52,453 nucleotides of DNA from positions 1-52,453 of the forward strand of contig JAHCRH010000004.1 of assembly GCA_020148025.1 (NCBI GenBank), written 5' to 3'. Both the position numbers and the translations under genes were made by a program. Below the pieces are notes generated by a model, which was not told the origin of the DNA, ran no database searches, and saw only the letters and a program-made list of their open reading frames with translations. This DNA comes from Patescibacteria group bacterium (GTDB taxonomy: Bacteria > Patescibacteriota > Minisyncoccia > Minisyncoccales > JAHCRE01). Below, piece after piece: positions 15,859 through 23,002 of this stretch (positions are counted from its first letter, which is position 1; each line of letters opens with the position of its first letter).

Positions 15859-16761
15859 CTAATTGGGCAGTCGTTCAATCAGACTATAAAATTCAAGGTC
15901 TTTTAGAATTTGGGTTACCTTTTCTTTATTATATTTTTTCCATTCAGATTTTTTAAAATCGAAGTCAATTTCAACATCCTTTTTAATCTTGGCTAACATC
16001 TTTGAAAAAAAAGCCTGATCTTCGTATTCCAGTAACACTTTCCTCAAATGGCTTTTTAATTTTTTAGTTTTTTCGCTTTTTTCTTTTAATTCCTTGTAAA
16101 GATTTTCGAGAGTTTTAAATTCCTGGAGAAGTTTTATCGCTGTTTTTTCGCCAACTCCGGGAACCCCGGGAATATTATCTGAAGGGTCACCCTTTAAGCC
16201 CCTGAAGTCAATTAATTGAGAGGGTTGAAGATTGTACCTCTCTTTGACTGCTTTTTCATCATACAAGATTGTGTCTTTCACTCCTTTTCTTAAAGTATAA
16301 ACTTTAGTATGAGGATCGACTAGTTGCAAAGTATCTAAATCGCCACTCAAAATAATGGTTTCAATTTCAGGAATAATTTGTTTTTTGGGGGCTAATCTGG
16401 CAATAGTCCCAATGAGATCGTCGGCTTCAAAACCTTCTTTTTCAAAAATTGGAACGTTAAAGGTTTTTAAAATTTCTTTTATTTGGGGAATTTGTTTGTA
16501 AAGTTCATCCGGAGCTTTTGGCCTGGTAGCTTTATACTCTTTGAATTTTTGGTGACGGAAGGTTGGAGCTGGTAAATCAAAGGTGGCGGCAATAAAATCT
16601 GGTTGAAGCTCGCGAAGAGCTTTTAAAAAAACTAACAAGAATCCATAGATAGCATTAACTAACTCTCCTTTTTTAGTAGTTAAATGAGGTAAAGCGTGAT
16701 AGGCCCGATGAACCAAGGCATTACCGTCAATAACAATTAAACGCTTTTTTTTATTCTCCAT
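15859..16761 (-). CDS. Stand-alone 5'-3' exonuclease (PolA N-terminal-like)
   Basis: The 300-residue protein has the flap nuclease fold of the PolA N-terminus: LIVIDGNALVHRAYHALP, AATFDLPAPTFRH, FEADDLIGTIA, ILSGDLDTLQLV and DFRGLKGDPSDNIPGVPGVGEKTAI (helix-hairpin-helix). No polymerase domain follows, so it is a free nuclease for primer or flap removal rather than a complete PolA. ATG 16761 is used because homologues begin near KKRLIVIDGN. The gene ends in a normal stop, so it is not an evident truncation. Confidence 0.9.
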   Translation of the reverse strand: MENKKKRLIVIDGNALVHRAYHALPHLTTKKGELVNAIYGFLLVFLKALRELQPDFIAATFDLPAPTFRHQKFKEYKATRPKAPDELYKQIPQIKEILKTFNVPIFEKEGFEADDLIGTIARLAPKKQIIPEIETIILSGDLDTLQLVDPHTKVYTLRKGVKDTILYDEKAVKERYNLQPSQLIDFRGLKGDPSDNIPGVPGVGEKTAIKLLQEFKTLENLYKELKEKSEKTKKLKSHLRKVLLEYEDQAFFSKMLAKIKKDVEIDFDFKKSEWKKYNKEKVTQILKDLEFYSLIERLPN

Positions 16762-16789
16762 ACTTTTCTTTTGACATAAATGCACGGCT

Positions 16790-17311
16790 TCAACCCGTGT
16801 ACTTTAAAGTGATTTTCCGGGTATGTTTGTCAATAAAGTTGAATTTAATCAAAATTGTGCTCTTGGGTAAAATTGTTCGGATGCGATCTGCCCATTCGAT
16901 AGTGACAATATTTTTGGGATCAGAGATAATTTCTTTAAAACCTAAATTTAAAATTTCTTTTGGCTTTTTAATTCGATAACAGTCAATGTGAATTAGATAT
17001 TGGACTCCAACCCACCCTCCGCCCTCCCACTTTCGTGGGCCCCTTTTAGATGCTGGATGTTGGATTTTAAACTTCTTCATTATGACAAATGTAGGGCTTA
17101 AAATCTTCTCTTTAATTTTCAAACCTTTGGCAAAGCCTTGCAAAAAAGTGGTTTTTCCTCCCCCCAAATCTCCGATTAGACCAAAAACTAAAGCCCTTTT
17201 TCTCGAGGTTTTCAAAAATTCTCCAGCCAAAATTTTTCCTAATTTTTTAGTTTGATAAGGGGTTTTGGTCAGAATTTTAAATTTCTTAATTTTTTTAAAA
17301 AATTTGACCAT
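16790..17311 (-). CDS. tsaE: tRNA threonylcarbamoyladenosine biosynthesis ATPase TsaE
   Basis: TsaE is the ATPase that supports TsaB/TsaD in making t6A37 on ANN-decoding tRNAs. The 173-residue protein has Walker A GDLGGGKTTF near residue 50, SPTFVIMKKF, HIDCYRI and the late VTIEWADRI. About 22 residues (IQHPASKRGPRKWEGGGWVGVQ) are inserted between KKFK and YLIHIDCYRI, exactly where the GGGGCCC repeat lies. The insertion falls in a loop before the HIDCYR motif. tsaB and tsaD are not in the window. Confidence 0.9.
   Translation of the reverse strand: MVKFFKKIKKFKILTKTPYQTKKLGKILAGEFLKTSRKRALVFGLIGDLGGGKTTFLQGFAKGLKIKEKILSPTFVIMKKFKIQHPASKRGPRKWEGGGWVGVQYLIHIDCYRIKKPKEILNLGFKEIISDPKNIVTIEWADRIRTILPKSTILIKFNFIDKHTRKITLKYTG
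16993..17070. repeat. GGGGCCC/GGGTGG repeat in tsaE
   Basis: On the minus strand it reads TCTAAAAGGGGCCCAC, then GTGGGAGGGCGGAGGG, TGGGTTGGAGTCC, edged by ATCC/ATATC repeats. It is homologous to 13919-13990 in mutM but reversed relative to the host gene, so a different reading frame is used. Confidence 0.75.
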
Positions 17312-17360
17312 TTTTAAAAAATGAGCTAAACTACTTATATCTTAGCCGATTCTAAAAATT

Positions 17361-18737
17361 ATGGAAGAAGTCCGCCCAAGAATTAGTAAAGAGATAGAGA
17401 TTTCTCCAACCAAATTAGCTGAGATTCAAAAAGAGATTAAAAATATCCCCGAATTTAAGAAAAAAATTGAGGAATTTTTGACAGGGAGAGTAGGTGAACT
17501 TTTAGAAATTATTTTGGGAGGAGCAATTTCTCTTGATGCCTCAGATATTCACATTGAACCTGAGGAAAATCAGACAAAAATTCGTTTGAGAGTTGACGGA
17601 GTATTGCAAGATGTTTTAGTTTTCCAAAAAAAAATTTATAAAACTCTTCTTTCTCGAATTAAACTTCTCTCTGGAATTAAATTAAATATTACTGACCGTC
17701 CCCAAGATGGGCGTTTTTCAATTTTATTAGATGAAACTCCCCGCCCTAAGGGGGCGAGGCTCGCCGAGGCGGTCCGCCCTAACAAAGGGCGAGGCTCGCC
17801 AGGGGCGGCAATAGAAATTAGAGCATCGGCTCTGCCAGCTGAATACGGAGAATCAATTGTGATGAGAATTTTAGACCCAAAAAGTTTGATTGAAATTGAA
17901 GCTTTAGGCTTAAGAAAAGATCTATTGCAAATTTTCAAAAAAGAAATCAAAAAACCAAATGGAATGATCGTTGTTACTGGACCAACGGGTTCGGGTAAAA
18001 CCACCACCCTTTATGCCTTCTTAAAGAAAATTCATCAACCAGAAATTAAAATCATCACTATTGAAGACCCAATTGAATATCATTTGGAAGGGGTATCTCA
18101 AACTCAGGTGAATCCTAAAAAAGGATATGATTTCGCCTCAGGTTTAAGATCAATCATGAGGCAGGACCCTGATGTGGTTTTGGTTGGAGAGATCAGGGAT
18201 TTAGAAACTGCTCAAATCGCTCTTCAGGCTGCTCTAACCGGTCATCTAGTTCTAACCACTTTGCATACTAATGATGCTGCCGGTACAGTAGCCAGACTCC
18301 AGGCTTTAGGAGAAAAACCAGTCAATATAGCACCTGCCATCAATATGGCCATTGCTCAAAGATTGGTTAGAAAAGTTTGTCAAAATTGTGTTAGATTTGT
18401 TCCTATTTCTTCAGAATTATTAAAAAAAATAAAAAAAGAACTCAAAGTTCTTCCTAAGAAAATAAAAATCCCTGAATTGAAAGAGGGATTAAAGATTCCT
18501 CAGGCTAAAGGTTGTAAAGATTGTAATTTTACCGGTTTCAGAGGTCGAATCGGGATTTACGAATCTTTTTTTATTGACGATGAAATGGAAAAATTTATTT
18601 TGACCTCGCCTTCAATTTCCGCTTTAAGAGAATTAGCCACAAAAAAAGGAATGATTAGCATGTATTGCGATGGGTTAATAAAGTTCCTTAAAGGAATTAC
18701 TACCCTAGAGGAGGTGGAAAGGGTAACTGGAGAATAA
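17361..18737 (+). CDS. pilB: Type IV pilus assembly / secretion ATPase (PilB/GspE family)
   Basis: The cytosolic hexameric motor that drives pilin polymerisation or DNA uptake. The 458-residue protein has ASDIHIEPEE, Walker A GPTGSGKTTTLYAF near residue 210, the Asp box ITIEDPIEYH, Walker B RQDPDVVLVGEIRD, the His box LVLTTLHTNDA, and zinc-binding CxxC pairs (VCQNC, CKDC). The N-terminal domain is short. Around residues 128-151 (TPRPKGARLAEAVRPNKGRGSPGA) there is an insertion made of GGCGAGGCTCGCC-type repeat. No other pilus genes are nearby. Confidence 0.92.
   Translation: MEEVRPRISKEIEISPTKLAEIQKEIKNIPEFKKKIEEFLTGRVGELLEIILGGAISLDASDIHIEPEENQTKIRLRVDGVLQDVLVFQKKIYKTLLSRIKLLSGIKLNITDRPQDGRFSILLDETPRPKGARLAEAVRPNKGRGSPGAAIEIRASALPAEYGESIVMRILDPKSLIEIEALGLRKDLLQIFKKEIKKPNGMIVVTGPTGSGKTTTLYAFLKKIHQPEIKIITIEDPIEYHLEGVSQTQVNPKKGYDFASGLRSIMRQDPDVVLVGEIRDLETAQIALQAALTGHLVLTTLHTNDAAGTVARLQALGEKPVNIAPAINMAIAQRLVRKVCQNCVRFVPISSELLKKIKKELKVLPKKIKIPELKEGLKIPQAKGCKDCNFTGFRGRIGIYESFFIDDEMEKFILTSPSISALRELATKKGMISMYCDGLIKFLKGITTLEEVERVTGE
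17740..17808. repeat. Double GGCGAGGCTCGCC-type element in pilB
   Basis: Two tandem copies of a CCGCCCT...GGGCGAGGCTCGCC unit encode PRPKGARLAEA and RPNKGRGSPGA. The core matches mutM and yebC. The frame is preserved. Confidence 0.75.
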
Positions 18738-18869
18738 AAACCCTGGGGTGGGGGGCTAACTTAGGTTTTAGGAACGCAAAGTTTAGAATCTTTCCGAGGA
18801 GCGGTCTCGCTCTCGCCAAGCCGTCCGACTAAGAAAAATTCCAAGCCCCCGGCCTCAGGGTTTACCAAC
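18738..18869 (-). ncRNA. Probable structured small RNA between pilB and ruvB
   Basis: A consensus promoter on the minus strand (18876-18904) faces a stretch of about 130 nt with no open frame. The expected transcript begins with TGGTAAACCCTGAGG, folds into a long closing helix (AAACCCTG and GGGGGCT pairing with AGCCCCCC and CAGGGTTT), has an inner CTTAG/CTAAG helix and a GGAAAG/CTTT...TTCC hairpin, and ends CAGGGTTTTTATT like an intrinsic terminator. I looked for SRP and tmRNA signatures and did not find them; the shape vaguely recalls 6S RNA, but this is not shown. Confidence 0.6.
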
Positions 18870-18875
18870 ATTTCA

Positions 18876-18904
18876 ATTATAGCAAATTATTAAAAATTTG
18901 TCAA
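18876..18904 (-). promoter_or_regulatory. Consensus promoter for the 18.7-kb small RNA
   Basis: On the minus strand TTGACA (18904-18899), a 17-bp spacer, and TATAAT (18881-18876). Both boxes are perfect. It is divergent from ruvB. Confidence 0.8.
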
Positions 18905-18921
18905 GCCCCAACAATAAAACT

Positions 18922-19932
18922 ATGCCAAAACTTACTTCTCCCCTCCCTACTGAAGAAGATAAAGCTTTAGATTTAACCTTAAGACCAAAAACTTGGTCAG
19001 ATTTTGTTGGTCAGGAAAGATTAAAAAGAAATATTAAAATAATCATTGAAGCAGCAAAAAAAAGAAAAGAACCTTGCTGCGAGCACCTTTTATTTTACGG
19101 AGGAAGCGGACTTGGTAAGACTTCACTTGCTCATATTGTAGCTAAAGAGATGGATGCGGATATCCGAGTTACCTCGGGTCCGGCTATTGAAAAGGCGGGA
19201 GATTTAGCCGCCATTTTAACTAATCTTAAGGAAGGGGAAGTTCTTTTTATTGATGAATTTCACCGGATGAATAAAATTTGTGAAGAGTATCTTTATCCGG
19301 CAATGGAAGATTTTAAATTAAATCTAATTTTAGGTAAAGGGCCGATGGCCAGAACAATGGAATTGAAAGTTCCCCGATTCACTTTGATTGGAGCAACAAC
19401 CAGACTTGCTCTCCTAAGCTCTCCTCTAAGGTCTCGATTTGGAGCAATTTTTCAACTCAATTTTTATAAAATTGAAGATATTGAAAAGATTATCCAAAGA
19501 TCGGCTGAGATTTTGAAAGTAGAAATTGAACCAGAAGCTGTCAGCATCATTGCCAAGAGATCTCGCTTTACTCCCAGGGTAGCTAATCGACTTCTAAAAA
19601 GAGTAAGAGATTTTGCCCAGGTTGAGGGAAAAGGAATAATTACAAAAGAGATTGCCAAATCTGCTTTGGAGTTCTTGGAAGTTGATGAAATGGGTCTGGA
19701 ACTCGGAGATCGACGCATTTTAGAGGCAATAATTAAAAAATTCAATGGAGGGCCAGTTGGACTTCAGGCAATAGCGGCAGCAGTTTCAGAGGAAAAAGAC
19801 ACAATTTTGGATATCTATGAACCCTACCTAATGCAACTCGGGTTTATCGAAAGGACCCCCCGGGGAAGAATAGTATCTAGTTTGGCCTACAAGCATTTAA
19901 AAATCTCTGGCAATCAAAAAAGGTTGATATGA
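18922..19932 (+). CDS. ruvB: Holliday junction branch migration ATPase RuvB
   Basis: The AAA+ motor of branch migration. The 336-residue protein has [16 protein letters not shown], Walker [12 protein letters not shown] (family usually GPPGLGKTTLA), Walker [11 protein letters not shown], sensor [19 protein letters not shown], and the winged-helix C-terminus [19 protein letters not shown] 18922 (MPKLTSPLP) is preferred to TTG 18898, which overlaps the divergent small-RNA promoter. ruvC is not in the window and ruvA is 9 kb away. Confidence 0.95.
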   Translation: MPKLTSPLPTEEDKALDLTLRPKTWSDFVGQERLKRNIKIIIEAAKKRKEPCCEHLLFYGGSGLGKTSLAHIVAKEMDADIRVTSGPAIEKAGDLAAILTNLKEGEVLFIDEFHRMNKICEEYLYPAMEDFKLNLILGKGPMARTMELKVPRFTLIGATTRLALLSSPLRSRFGAIFQLNFYKIEDIEKIIQRSAEILKVEIEPEAVSIIAKRSRFTPRVANRLLKRVRDFAQVEGKGIITKEIAKSALEFLEVDEMGLELGDRRILEAIIKKFNGGPVGLQAIAAAVSEEKDTILDIYEPYLMQLGFIERTPRGRIVSSLAYKHLKISGNQKRLI

Positions 19933-20144
19933 GAAAAATTTTTCCTTCTTAATTACTTTATGGATGGGTTAGAATCTTTTTGAGAATTAAAATAAGATTC
20001 TACCCTTGCCGGCTGGACCTGACGCCGAGGAAGAATGGATTGTCCCCACAAAACAACATTTTCTGTATTCGTAACTACTCAATTACTTCCTAAGAATGAA
20101 GCGAGAAAGTTGAGTTTATCTAAAGTATGAGTTAGAAAAGAGCT
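19933..20144. other. Intergenic region between ruvB and the array
   Basis: No gene seen. A hairpin at 19966-20005 (GGGTTAGAATC with GATTCTACCC) may end ruvB transcription. The rest is unremarkable except a weak inverted pair CTCAATT/GTTGAG near 20090-20115. Confidence 0.5.
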
Positions 20145-20161
20145 CGCCCAAGAGCCGCCGC

Positions 20162-20190
20162 TTGACAAACCTTTTATCCGAATATATACT
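20162..20190 (+). promoter_or_regulatory. Promoter of array unit 1
   Basis: TTGACA, 17-bp spacer, TATACT. The preceding GCCCAAGAGCCGCCG resembles the boundary block at 24444-24484. Confidence 0.8.
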
Positions 20191-20218
20191 ACAAATACTT
20201 AAAAGGAGGTGAAGCTAA

Positions 20219-20626
20219 ATGCCGGTTATTACTGTATTGGGAGTTCCTTCCACATGGAATCAGATAACACCAAATGATATTAAGAGATATCGTGAAAAAT
20301 TACTGAACGCTGTTCTATCAGTTAAGGAGTTGAAACTAACACCAGAACAAATCTCGATTTTCTGTCTACCAGAAAAAAGAGAGGATTGGGCTGAAGACAA
20401 AGAAGAAACCATAGTCATCTTCGTTGACGGTCTCTTTGAAAAGCCAGAGAGAACTAATCAAGTGAGGAATAGACTCGCAGAGAACTTAGGAAAAGCGACC
20501 GAAGATTCATTCCCCCAGTTTTTAGTTGAGTGTTTCGTCAAACCACCATTCAATCCAGAAGTAGGTTTCTGGACATCAGCCAAGACAGAAGAACCTTCAG
20601 AAAGAGCAAGCGAAATCAGCGATTAA
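20219..20626 (+). CDS. Array gene 1, possible tautomerase-fold protein
   Basis: The 135-residue protein starts MPVITVLGVPSTWNQ. A processed Met followed by Pro and a short beta strand recalls the catalytic Pro of 4-oxalocrotonate tautomerase-like proteins, and the alternation of helix (KRYREKLLNAVLSV) and strand (ETIVIFVDGLFEKP) is compatible with that fold. I cannot confirm the family. AAGGAGGTGA precedes the ATG by 8 nt, an ideal ribosome binding site. It has its own promoter and a terminator at 20648-20680. Confidence 0.75.
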   Translation: MPVITVLGVPSTWNQITPNDIKRYREKLLNAVLSVKELKLTPEQISIFCLPEKREDWAEDKEETIVIFVDGLFEKPERTNQVRNRLAENLGKATEDSFPQFLVECFVKPPFNPEVGFWTSAKTEEPSERASEISD

Positions 20627-20647
20627 TCAAAGCTCTTTAATTCTCAT

Positions 20648-20680
20648 AGAGGCAGAATCTCATTGTTGCCTCTCTTTTTT
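20648..20680 (+). terminator. Terminator of array unit 1
   Basis: AGAGGCA and TGCCTCT around a 12-nt loop, followed by CTTTTTTTATTT that runs into the boundary block. Confidence 0.85.
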
Positions 20681-20720
20681 TATTTCCGCGCCGCCCCGAG
20701 AGTTTTTCTCGGGGTTTTGG
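20672..20720 (+). repeat. Array boundary A
   Basis: CTCTTTTTTTATTTCCGCG, CCG, then hairpin CCCCGAGAG, TTTTT, CTCGGGG, then TTTTGG. Hairpin at 20694-20714. Confidence 0.85.
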
Positions 20721-20730
20721 TTTTATACAC

Positions 20731-20758
20731 TTGACAAGGTTTTAGTTAGAAAGATAAT
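20731..20758 (+). promoter_or_regulatory. Promoter of the array RNA unit
   Basis: TTGACA, 16-bp spacer, GATAAT. Expected start near 20765. Confidence 0.75.
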
Positions 20759-20764
20759 AGAAGT

Positions 20765-20995
20765 AGAGGGAGTCACTCTTTGGGACAATAAAAATAACTA
20801 ACCGTCCTCGGATGACTAATGTCTACGAGGCGCCCATAACAAAAGGGCCACAGAGATTCTCTCACGGCTATATTTAAAAAACCAATCGTTACTGTCCCAA
20901 AGAGACTCTCTCTCACATCTCATTTAGAGATGAGAGTAGCACCTTAACAAACTTACATAATAGTTATGGCACACACCCGTGTGCCTCTTTTTTTT
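20765..20995 (+). ncRNA. Structured non-coding RNA in the array
   Basis: This unit has promoter and terminator but no credible gene. The transcript of about 230 nt closes with a long helix: GAGTC plus CTCTTTGGGACA (from 20771) pairs with TGTCCCAAAGAG and GACTC (to 20908). Inside, CCGT/ACGG encloses three hairpins: CCTCG/CGAGG, GCCC/GGGC and AGAG/CTCT. After the closing helix comes CATCTC-ATTTA-GAGATG, then the terminator GGCACAC-ACCC-GTGTGCC with eight T. A 21-codon ATG frame at 20812 has no ribosome binding site. I do not recognise an RNA family. Confidence 0.7.
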
Positions 20996-21035
20996 ATTTT
21001 CGCTCCTCCAGAGAGTTTTTCTCTCGGGGTTTTGG
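20985..21035 (+). repeat. Array boundary B
   Basis: CTCTTTTTTTTATTTTCGC, then hairpin AGAGAG, TTTTT, CTCTC, GGGG (21010-21029). The left hairpin arm has diverged from CCCCGAGAG. Confidence 0.8.
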
Positions 21036-21047
21036 TTTAGCCGTCCA

Positions 21048-21076
21048 TTGACAAAATTTTATAAAGATATATTATT
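21048..21076 (+). promoter_or_regulatory. Promoter of array unit 3
   Basis: TTGACA, 17-bp spacer, ATTATT. Confidence 0.65.
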
Positions 21077-21104
21077 CAAATTAGGAAAATAAGGAGGGGT
21101 AAGA

Positions 21105-21341
21105 ATGAAAGCTTTTGGCCTGGAAAGAGAAAAATGGTGGTCAAACCTACGTGAAGATATGGGAATGGTGGTCACTGCAGCATCTGAAGACGAAGCTCTT
21201 GAGAAAGTGGCTGGAAAATTTAATGGTAAAGTAGAGGCTAATTCTAATCAGGGCAAGTTCGTTTCTCTTCCTCAAAAACACCCAGATTCCAAGGACTACC
21301 AGCCGTATATCTATTTAGCCGAAAAAGGACTCATTGCCTAG
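21105..21341 (+). CDS. Array gene 3, small protein of unknown function
   Basis: The 78-residue protein MKAFGLEREKWWSNLREDMG is soluble, with no membrane segment or known motif that I recognise. The middle AASEDEALEKVAGKFNG looks like a helix that might pack on a small alpha/beta fold. AAGGAGG lies 7 nt before the ATG. Promoter and terminator (21383-21419) are its own. Confidence 0.75.
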   Translation: MKAFGLEREKWWSNLREDMGMVVTAASEDEALEKVAGKFNGKVEANSNQGKFVSLPQKHPDSKDYQPYIYLAEKGLIA

Positions 21342-21382
21342 CTCTTTTAATAAACGACTAATTGCAGAACGAATTTCTTTAA

Positions 21383-21419
21383 AGGTGCTAAATTCACAAG
21401 AATACGGCACCTCTTTTTT
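21383..21419 (+). terminator. Terminator of array unit 3
   Basis: AGGTGC and GCACCT with an 18-nt loop, then CTTTTTTATTT. Confidence 0.75.
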
Positions 21420-21453
21420 ATTTCCGCCGCCATCCCGAGAGTTTTTCTCGGGG
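21411..21453 (+). repeat. Array boundary C
   Basis: CTCTTTTTTATTTCCGCCGC, CAT, then CCCGAGAG, TTTTT, CTCGGGG (hairpin 21434-21453). Confidence 0.85.
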
Positions 21454-21465
21454 AAGCCGTTGCTC

Positions 21466-21494
21466 TTGACATGATTCAGAATAAGGCATACAAT
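21466..21494 (+). promoter_or_regulatory. Promoter of array unit 4
   Basis: TTGACA, 17-bp spacer, TACAAT. It covers the first codons of the longest open frame, so the true start must be downstream. Confidence 0.8.
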
Positions 21495-21521
21495 ACAGAT
21501 AGTAAAAATGGAGGGATCGGA

Positions 21522-21989
21522 ATGGGCGAGCTTTCCATATTTTCAGAGAAAGACTCTCTTGTTAAAATACACGCGGTAGCACTAAAGAAGTTAATAGTTC
21601 AATCGGCTGCTGAGATAATTAATGCCTGCGATAGTCATAATCCTGTCAAGATAAAGTTCCCTAACTCAAAAACTGCTAAGATATTAGCAAAAGACCTACA
21701 GTGGAGTTTCCGCGGTTTTGTTGATGGCCTTGCGACTAAAGCAGATCTAATTCTGGCTTATGTAAAAGCCATCGTTGATGCAGAAGGAGAATCAAAGTTA
21801 GCAACAGCACTGAAACAAAGAGAGGTAATACTAATTAGAGAAGCACTTGAAAGATTTCAAAAATGGAAAACAGAGTATTGCGAGGAGAATCGGCGGATTC
21901 ACGGCAAAGAATGGGCCAAAGGCGTAGAACTTTATAATAAAGATTGGACCGAACTAAACAAAAAATTCAGCGCTCTATTCTGGAAATAG
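21522..21989 (+). CDS. Array gene 4, helical protein of unknown function
   Basis: The 155-residue protein MGELSIFSEKDSLVKIHAV is predominantly helical and charged, with a long helix in the second half (LKQREVILIREALERFQKWK). I do not recognise a family. An open frame begins at 21471, but that lies inside the promoter; GGAGGG at about 21511 sets ATG 21522 as the start. The terminator CCCGAGG/CCTCGGG at 22011-22033 follows. Confidence 0.75.
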   Translation: MGELSIFSEKDSLVKIHAVALKKLIVQSAAEIINACDSHNPVKIKFPNSKTAKILAKDLQWSFRGFVDGLATKADLILAYVKAIVDAEGESKLATALKQREVILIREALERFQKWKTEYCEENRRIHGKEWAKGVELYNKDWTELNKKFSALFWK

Positions 21990-22010
21990 AACATTATACA
22001 ACTTCTATAT

Positions 22011-22033
22011 AACCCGAGGCCTCGGGTTTTTTT
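22011..22033 (+). terminator. Terminator of array unit 4
   Basis: ACCCGAGG directly followed by CCTCGGGT and TTTTTTATTT. Confidence 0.85.
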
Positions 22034-22070
22034 ATTTCCGCGCCGGCCCGAGAGTTTTTCTCGGGGTTTG
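22026..22070 (+). repeat. Array boundary D
   Basis: GTTTTTTTATTTCCGCG, CCGG, then CCCGAGAG, TTTTT, CTCGGGG (hairpin 22047-22066). Confidence 0.85.
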
Positions 22071-22073
22071 ATG

Positions 22074-22082
22074 TGATATAAT
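22074..22082 (+). promoter_or_regulatory. Extended -10 promoter of array unit 5 (leaderless)
   Basis: TGATATAAT is an extended -10. It ends 7 nt before the ATG, so transcription would begin at or beside the start codon. The -35 position falls in the boundary hairpin. Confidence 0.65.
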
Positions 22083-22089
22083 CTGTTAT

Positions 22090-22299
22090 ATGAAAGATAA
22101 TTATCAAAGAAGCATTATAAAATCAATAAGTTGGAGATTCGTCGCAACATTAACGACAATGATAATAATATTTGCCTTCACAGGAAAGATTATGCTCTCT
22201 CTTGGAGTCGGTTTTTTTGAAGCAATCTCAAAAATCATTCTTTACTATATCCACGAACGGTTCTGGAATAAGATTAGTTGGGGGCAACTCCAGGTCTAA
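22090..22299 (+). CDS. DUF2061 membrane protein
   Basis: The 69-residue protein matches DUF2061: RSIIKSISWRFVATLTTM, a second membrane segment SLGVGFFEAISKIILYYIHE, and the closing HERFWNKISWG. It is a two-helix inner-membrane protein of unknown function, often linked to sulfur-assimilation loci elsewhere. It has no Shine-Dalgarno and looks leaderless, unlike the other array genes. It is the only array protein I place in a named family with good confidence. Confidence 0.85.
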   Translation: MKDNYQRSIIKSISWRFVATLTTMIIIFAFTGKIMLSLGVGFFEAISKIILYYIHERFWNKISWGQLQV

Positions 22300-22328
22300 A
22301 ACAGGTTCTAATCGTCCACTAGGGGAGC

Positions 22329-22358
22329 CGCGCGCGGGCCCGAGAGTTTTTCTCGGGT
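22329..22358 (+). repeat. Array boundary E
   Basis: Lacks the T-run; GCCGCGCGCGGG leads into CCCGAGAG, TTTTT, CTCGGG (22339-22357). It is preceded by ACAGGTTCTAATCGTCC, which recurs as ACAGGTTCTAACATCGTCC at about 24937 before boundary J. Confidence 0.8.
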
Positions 22359-22368
22359 AGGTCCGCTG

Positions 22369-22397
22369 TTGACAGGTTTTAGGATATTTGTTAGAAA
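22369..22397 (+). promoter_or_regulatory. Promoter of array unit 6
   Basis: TTGACA, 17-bp spacer, TAGAAA (weak -10). Confidence 0.55.
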
Positions 22398-22430
22398 AGA
22401 ATAGTTGTTTAAAAATCACGGTGAGTTAAA

Positions 22431-22937
22431 TTGAATAAAGAAGGATTTAGACTTGAAAGACATGCTCAACTAACATCGCATGGGAGAAGAGCCGTAGAGA
22501 GATTCTTGAAAAGTATGGAAGAGGAAGGAAAACCTCCTTCGGTTATCCAAAAAAGCGTAGTTTTAGAATTCCTGCAGCTACACGAAGAAACCATAGATAC
22601 AAGGATACAGCCAGAGAAAAGATTCAAAGACATACTCAGAAGGATGGCTGAAGAGCGAGAATTACCATTACTTGTGTTTGAGTATCTGTTCAGAGAGAGC
22701 GCCAAAAGTGTCTTATCTGCCGTTGAAAAGAAAGAAACTGACATTATTTTAACGAGAGACCAAATCACTGCCCTTCAAGAGGTTATAGAGGTTTTAAAAG
22801 GAATATGTGACCACTGCGGTGGAGAAGGAGAGGTTCCGTTAGGCGAAGGAGTTCAAAAAAAGACATGCCCTAAATGTAAAGGTGCCGGAGAGATTAAGCC
22901 CAAAGGAATTGACGCAGAAGAATTCGAAAAATACTAA
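22431..22937 (+). CDS. Array gene 6, helical protein with DnaJ-type zinc-finger half
   Basis: The 168-residue protein has a helical N-terminal 120 residues and ends with CDHCGGEGEVPLGEGV and CPKCKGAGEI, two CxxCxGxG motifs that form one zinc site as in the DnaJ cysteine-rich domain. No J domain is present, so this is not DnaJ. Such modules bind zinc and sometimes unfolded peptides. The start is TTG at 22431 with GGTGAG 6 nt upstream. The terminator is at 22937-22966. Confidence 0.75.
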   Translation: MNKEGFRLERHAQLTSHGRRAVERFLKSMEEEGKPPSVIQKSVVLEFLQLHEETIDTRIQPEKRFKDILRRMAEERELPLLVFEYLFRESAKSVLSAVEKKETDIILTRDQITALQEVIEVLKGICDHCGGEGEVPLGEGVQKKTCPKCKGAGEIKPKGIDAEEFEKY

Positions 22938-22966
22938 GAGACAAAACCCCATTGTCTCTTTTTTAT
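22937..22966 (+). terminator. Terminator of array unit 6
   Basis: AGAGACAA and TTGTCTCT around ACCCCA, then TTTTTATTTT. Confidence 0.85.
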
Positions 22967-23002
22967 TTTCGGTCGCCCCACCCCGAGAGTTTTTCTCGGG
23001 GT
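22956..23002 (+). repeat. Array boundary F
   Basis: CTCTTTTTTATTTTCGG, TCGCCCCA, then CCCCGAGAG, TTTTT, CTCGGGG (22981-23001). It abuts the next -35 box. Confidence 0.85.

Noticed and set aside
15859-16761. Truncated polA
   Set aside because: The nuclease domain is complete and ends in a normal stop, so a stand-alone exonuclease is more likely.
20812-20877. 21-codon gene inside the array RNA
   Set aside because: No Shine-Dalgarno, and it spans several predicted helices; the RNA structure explains the region better.
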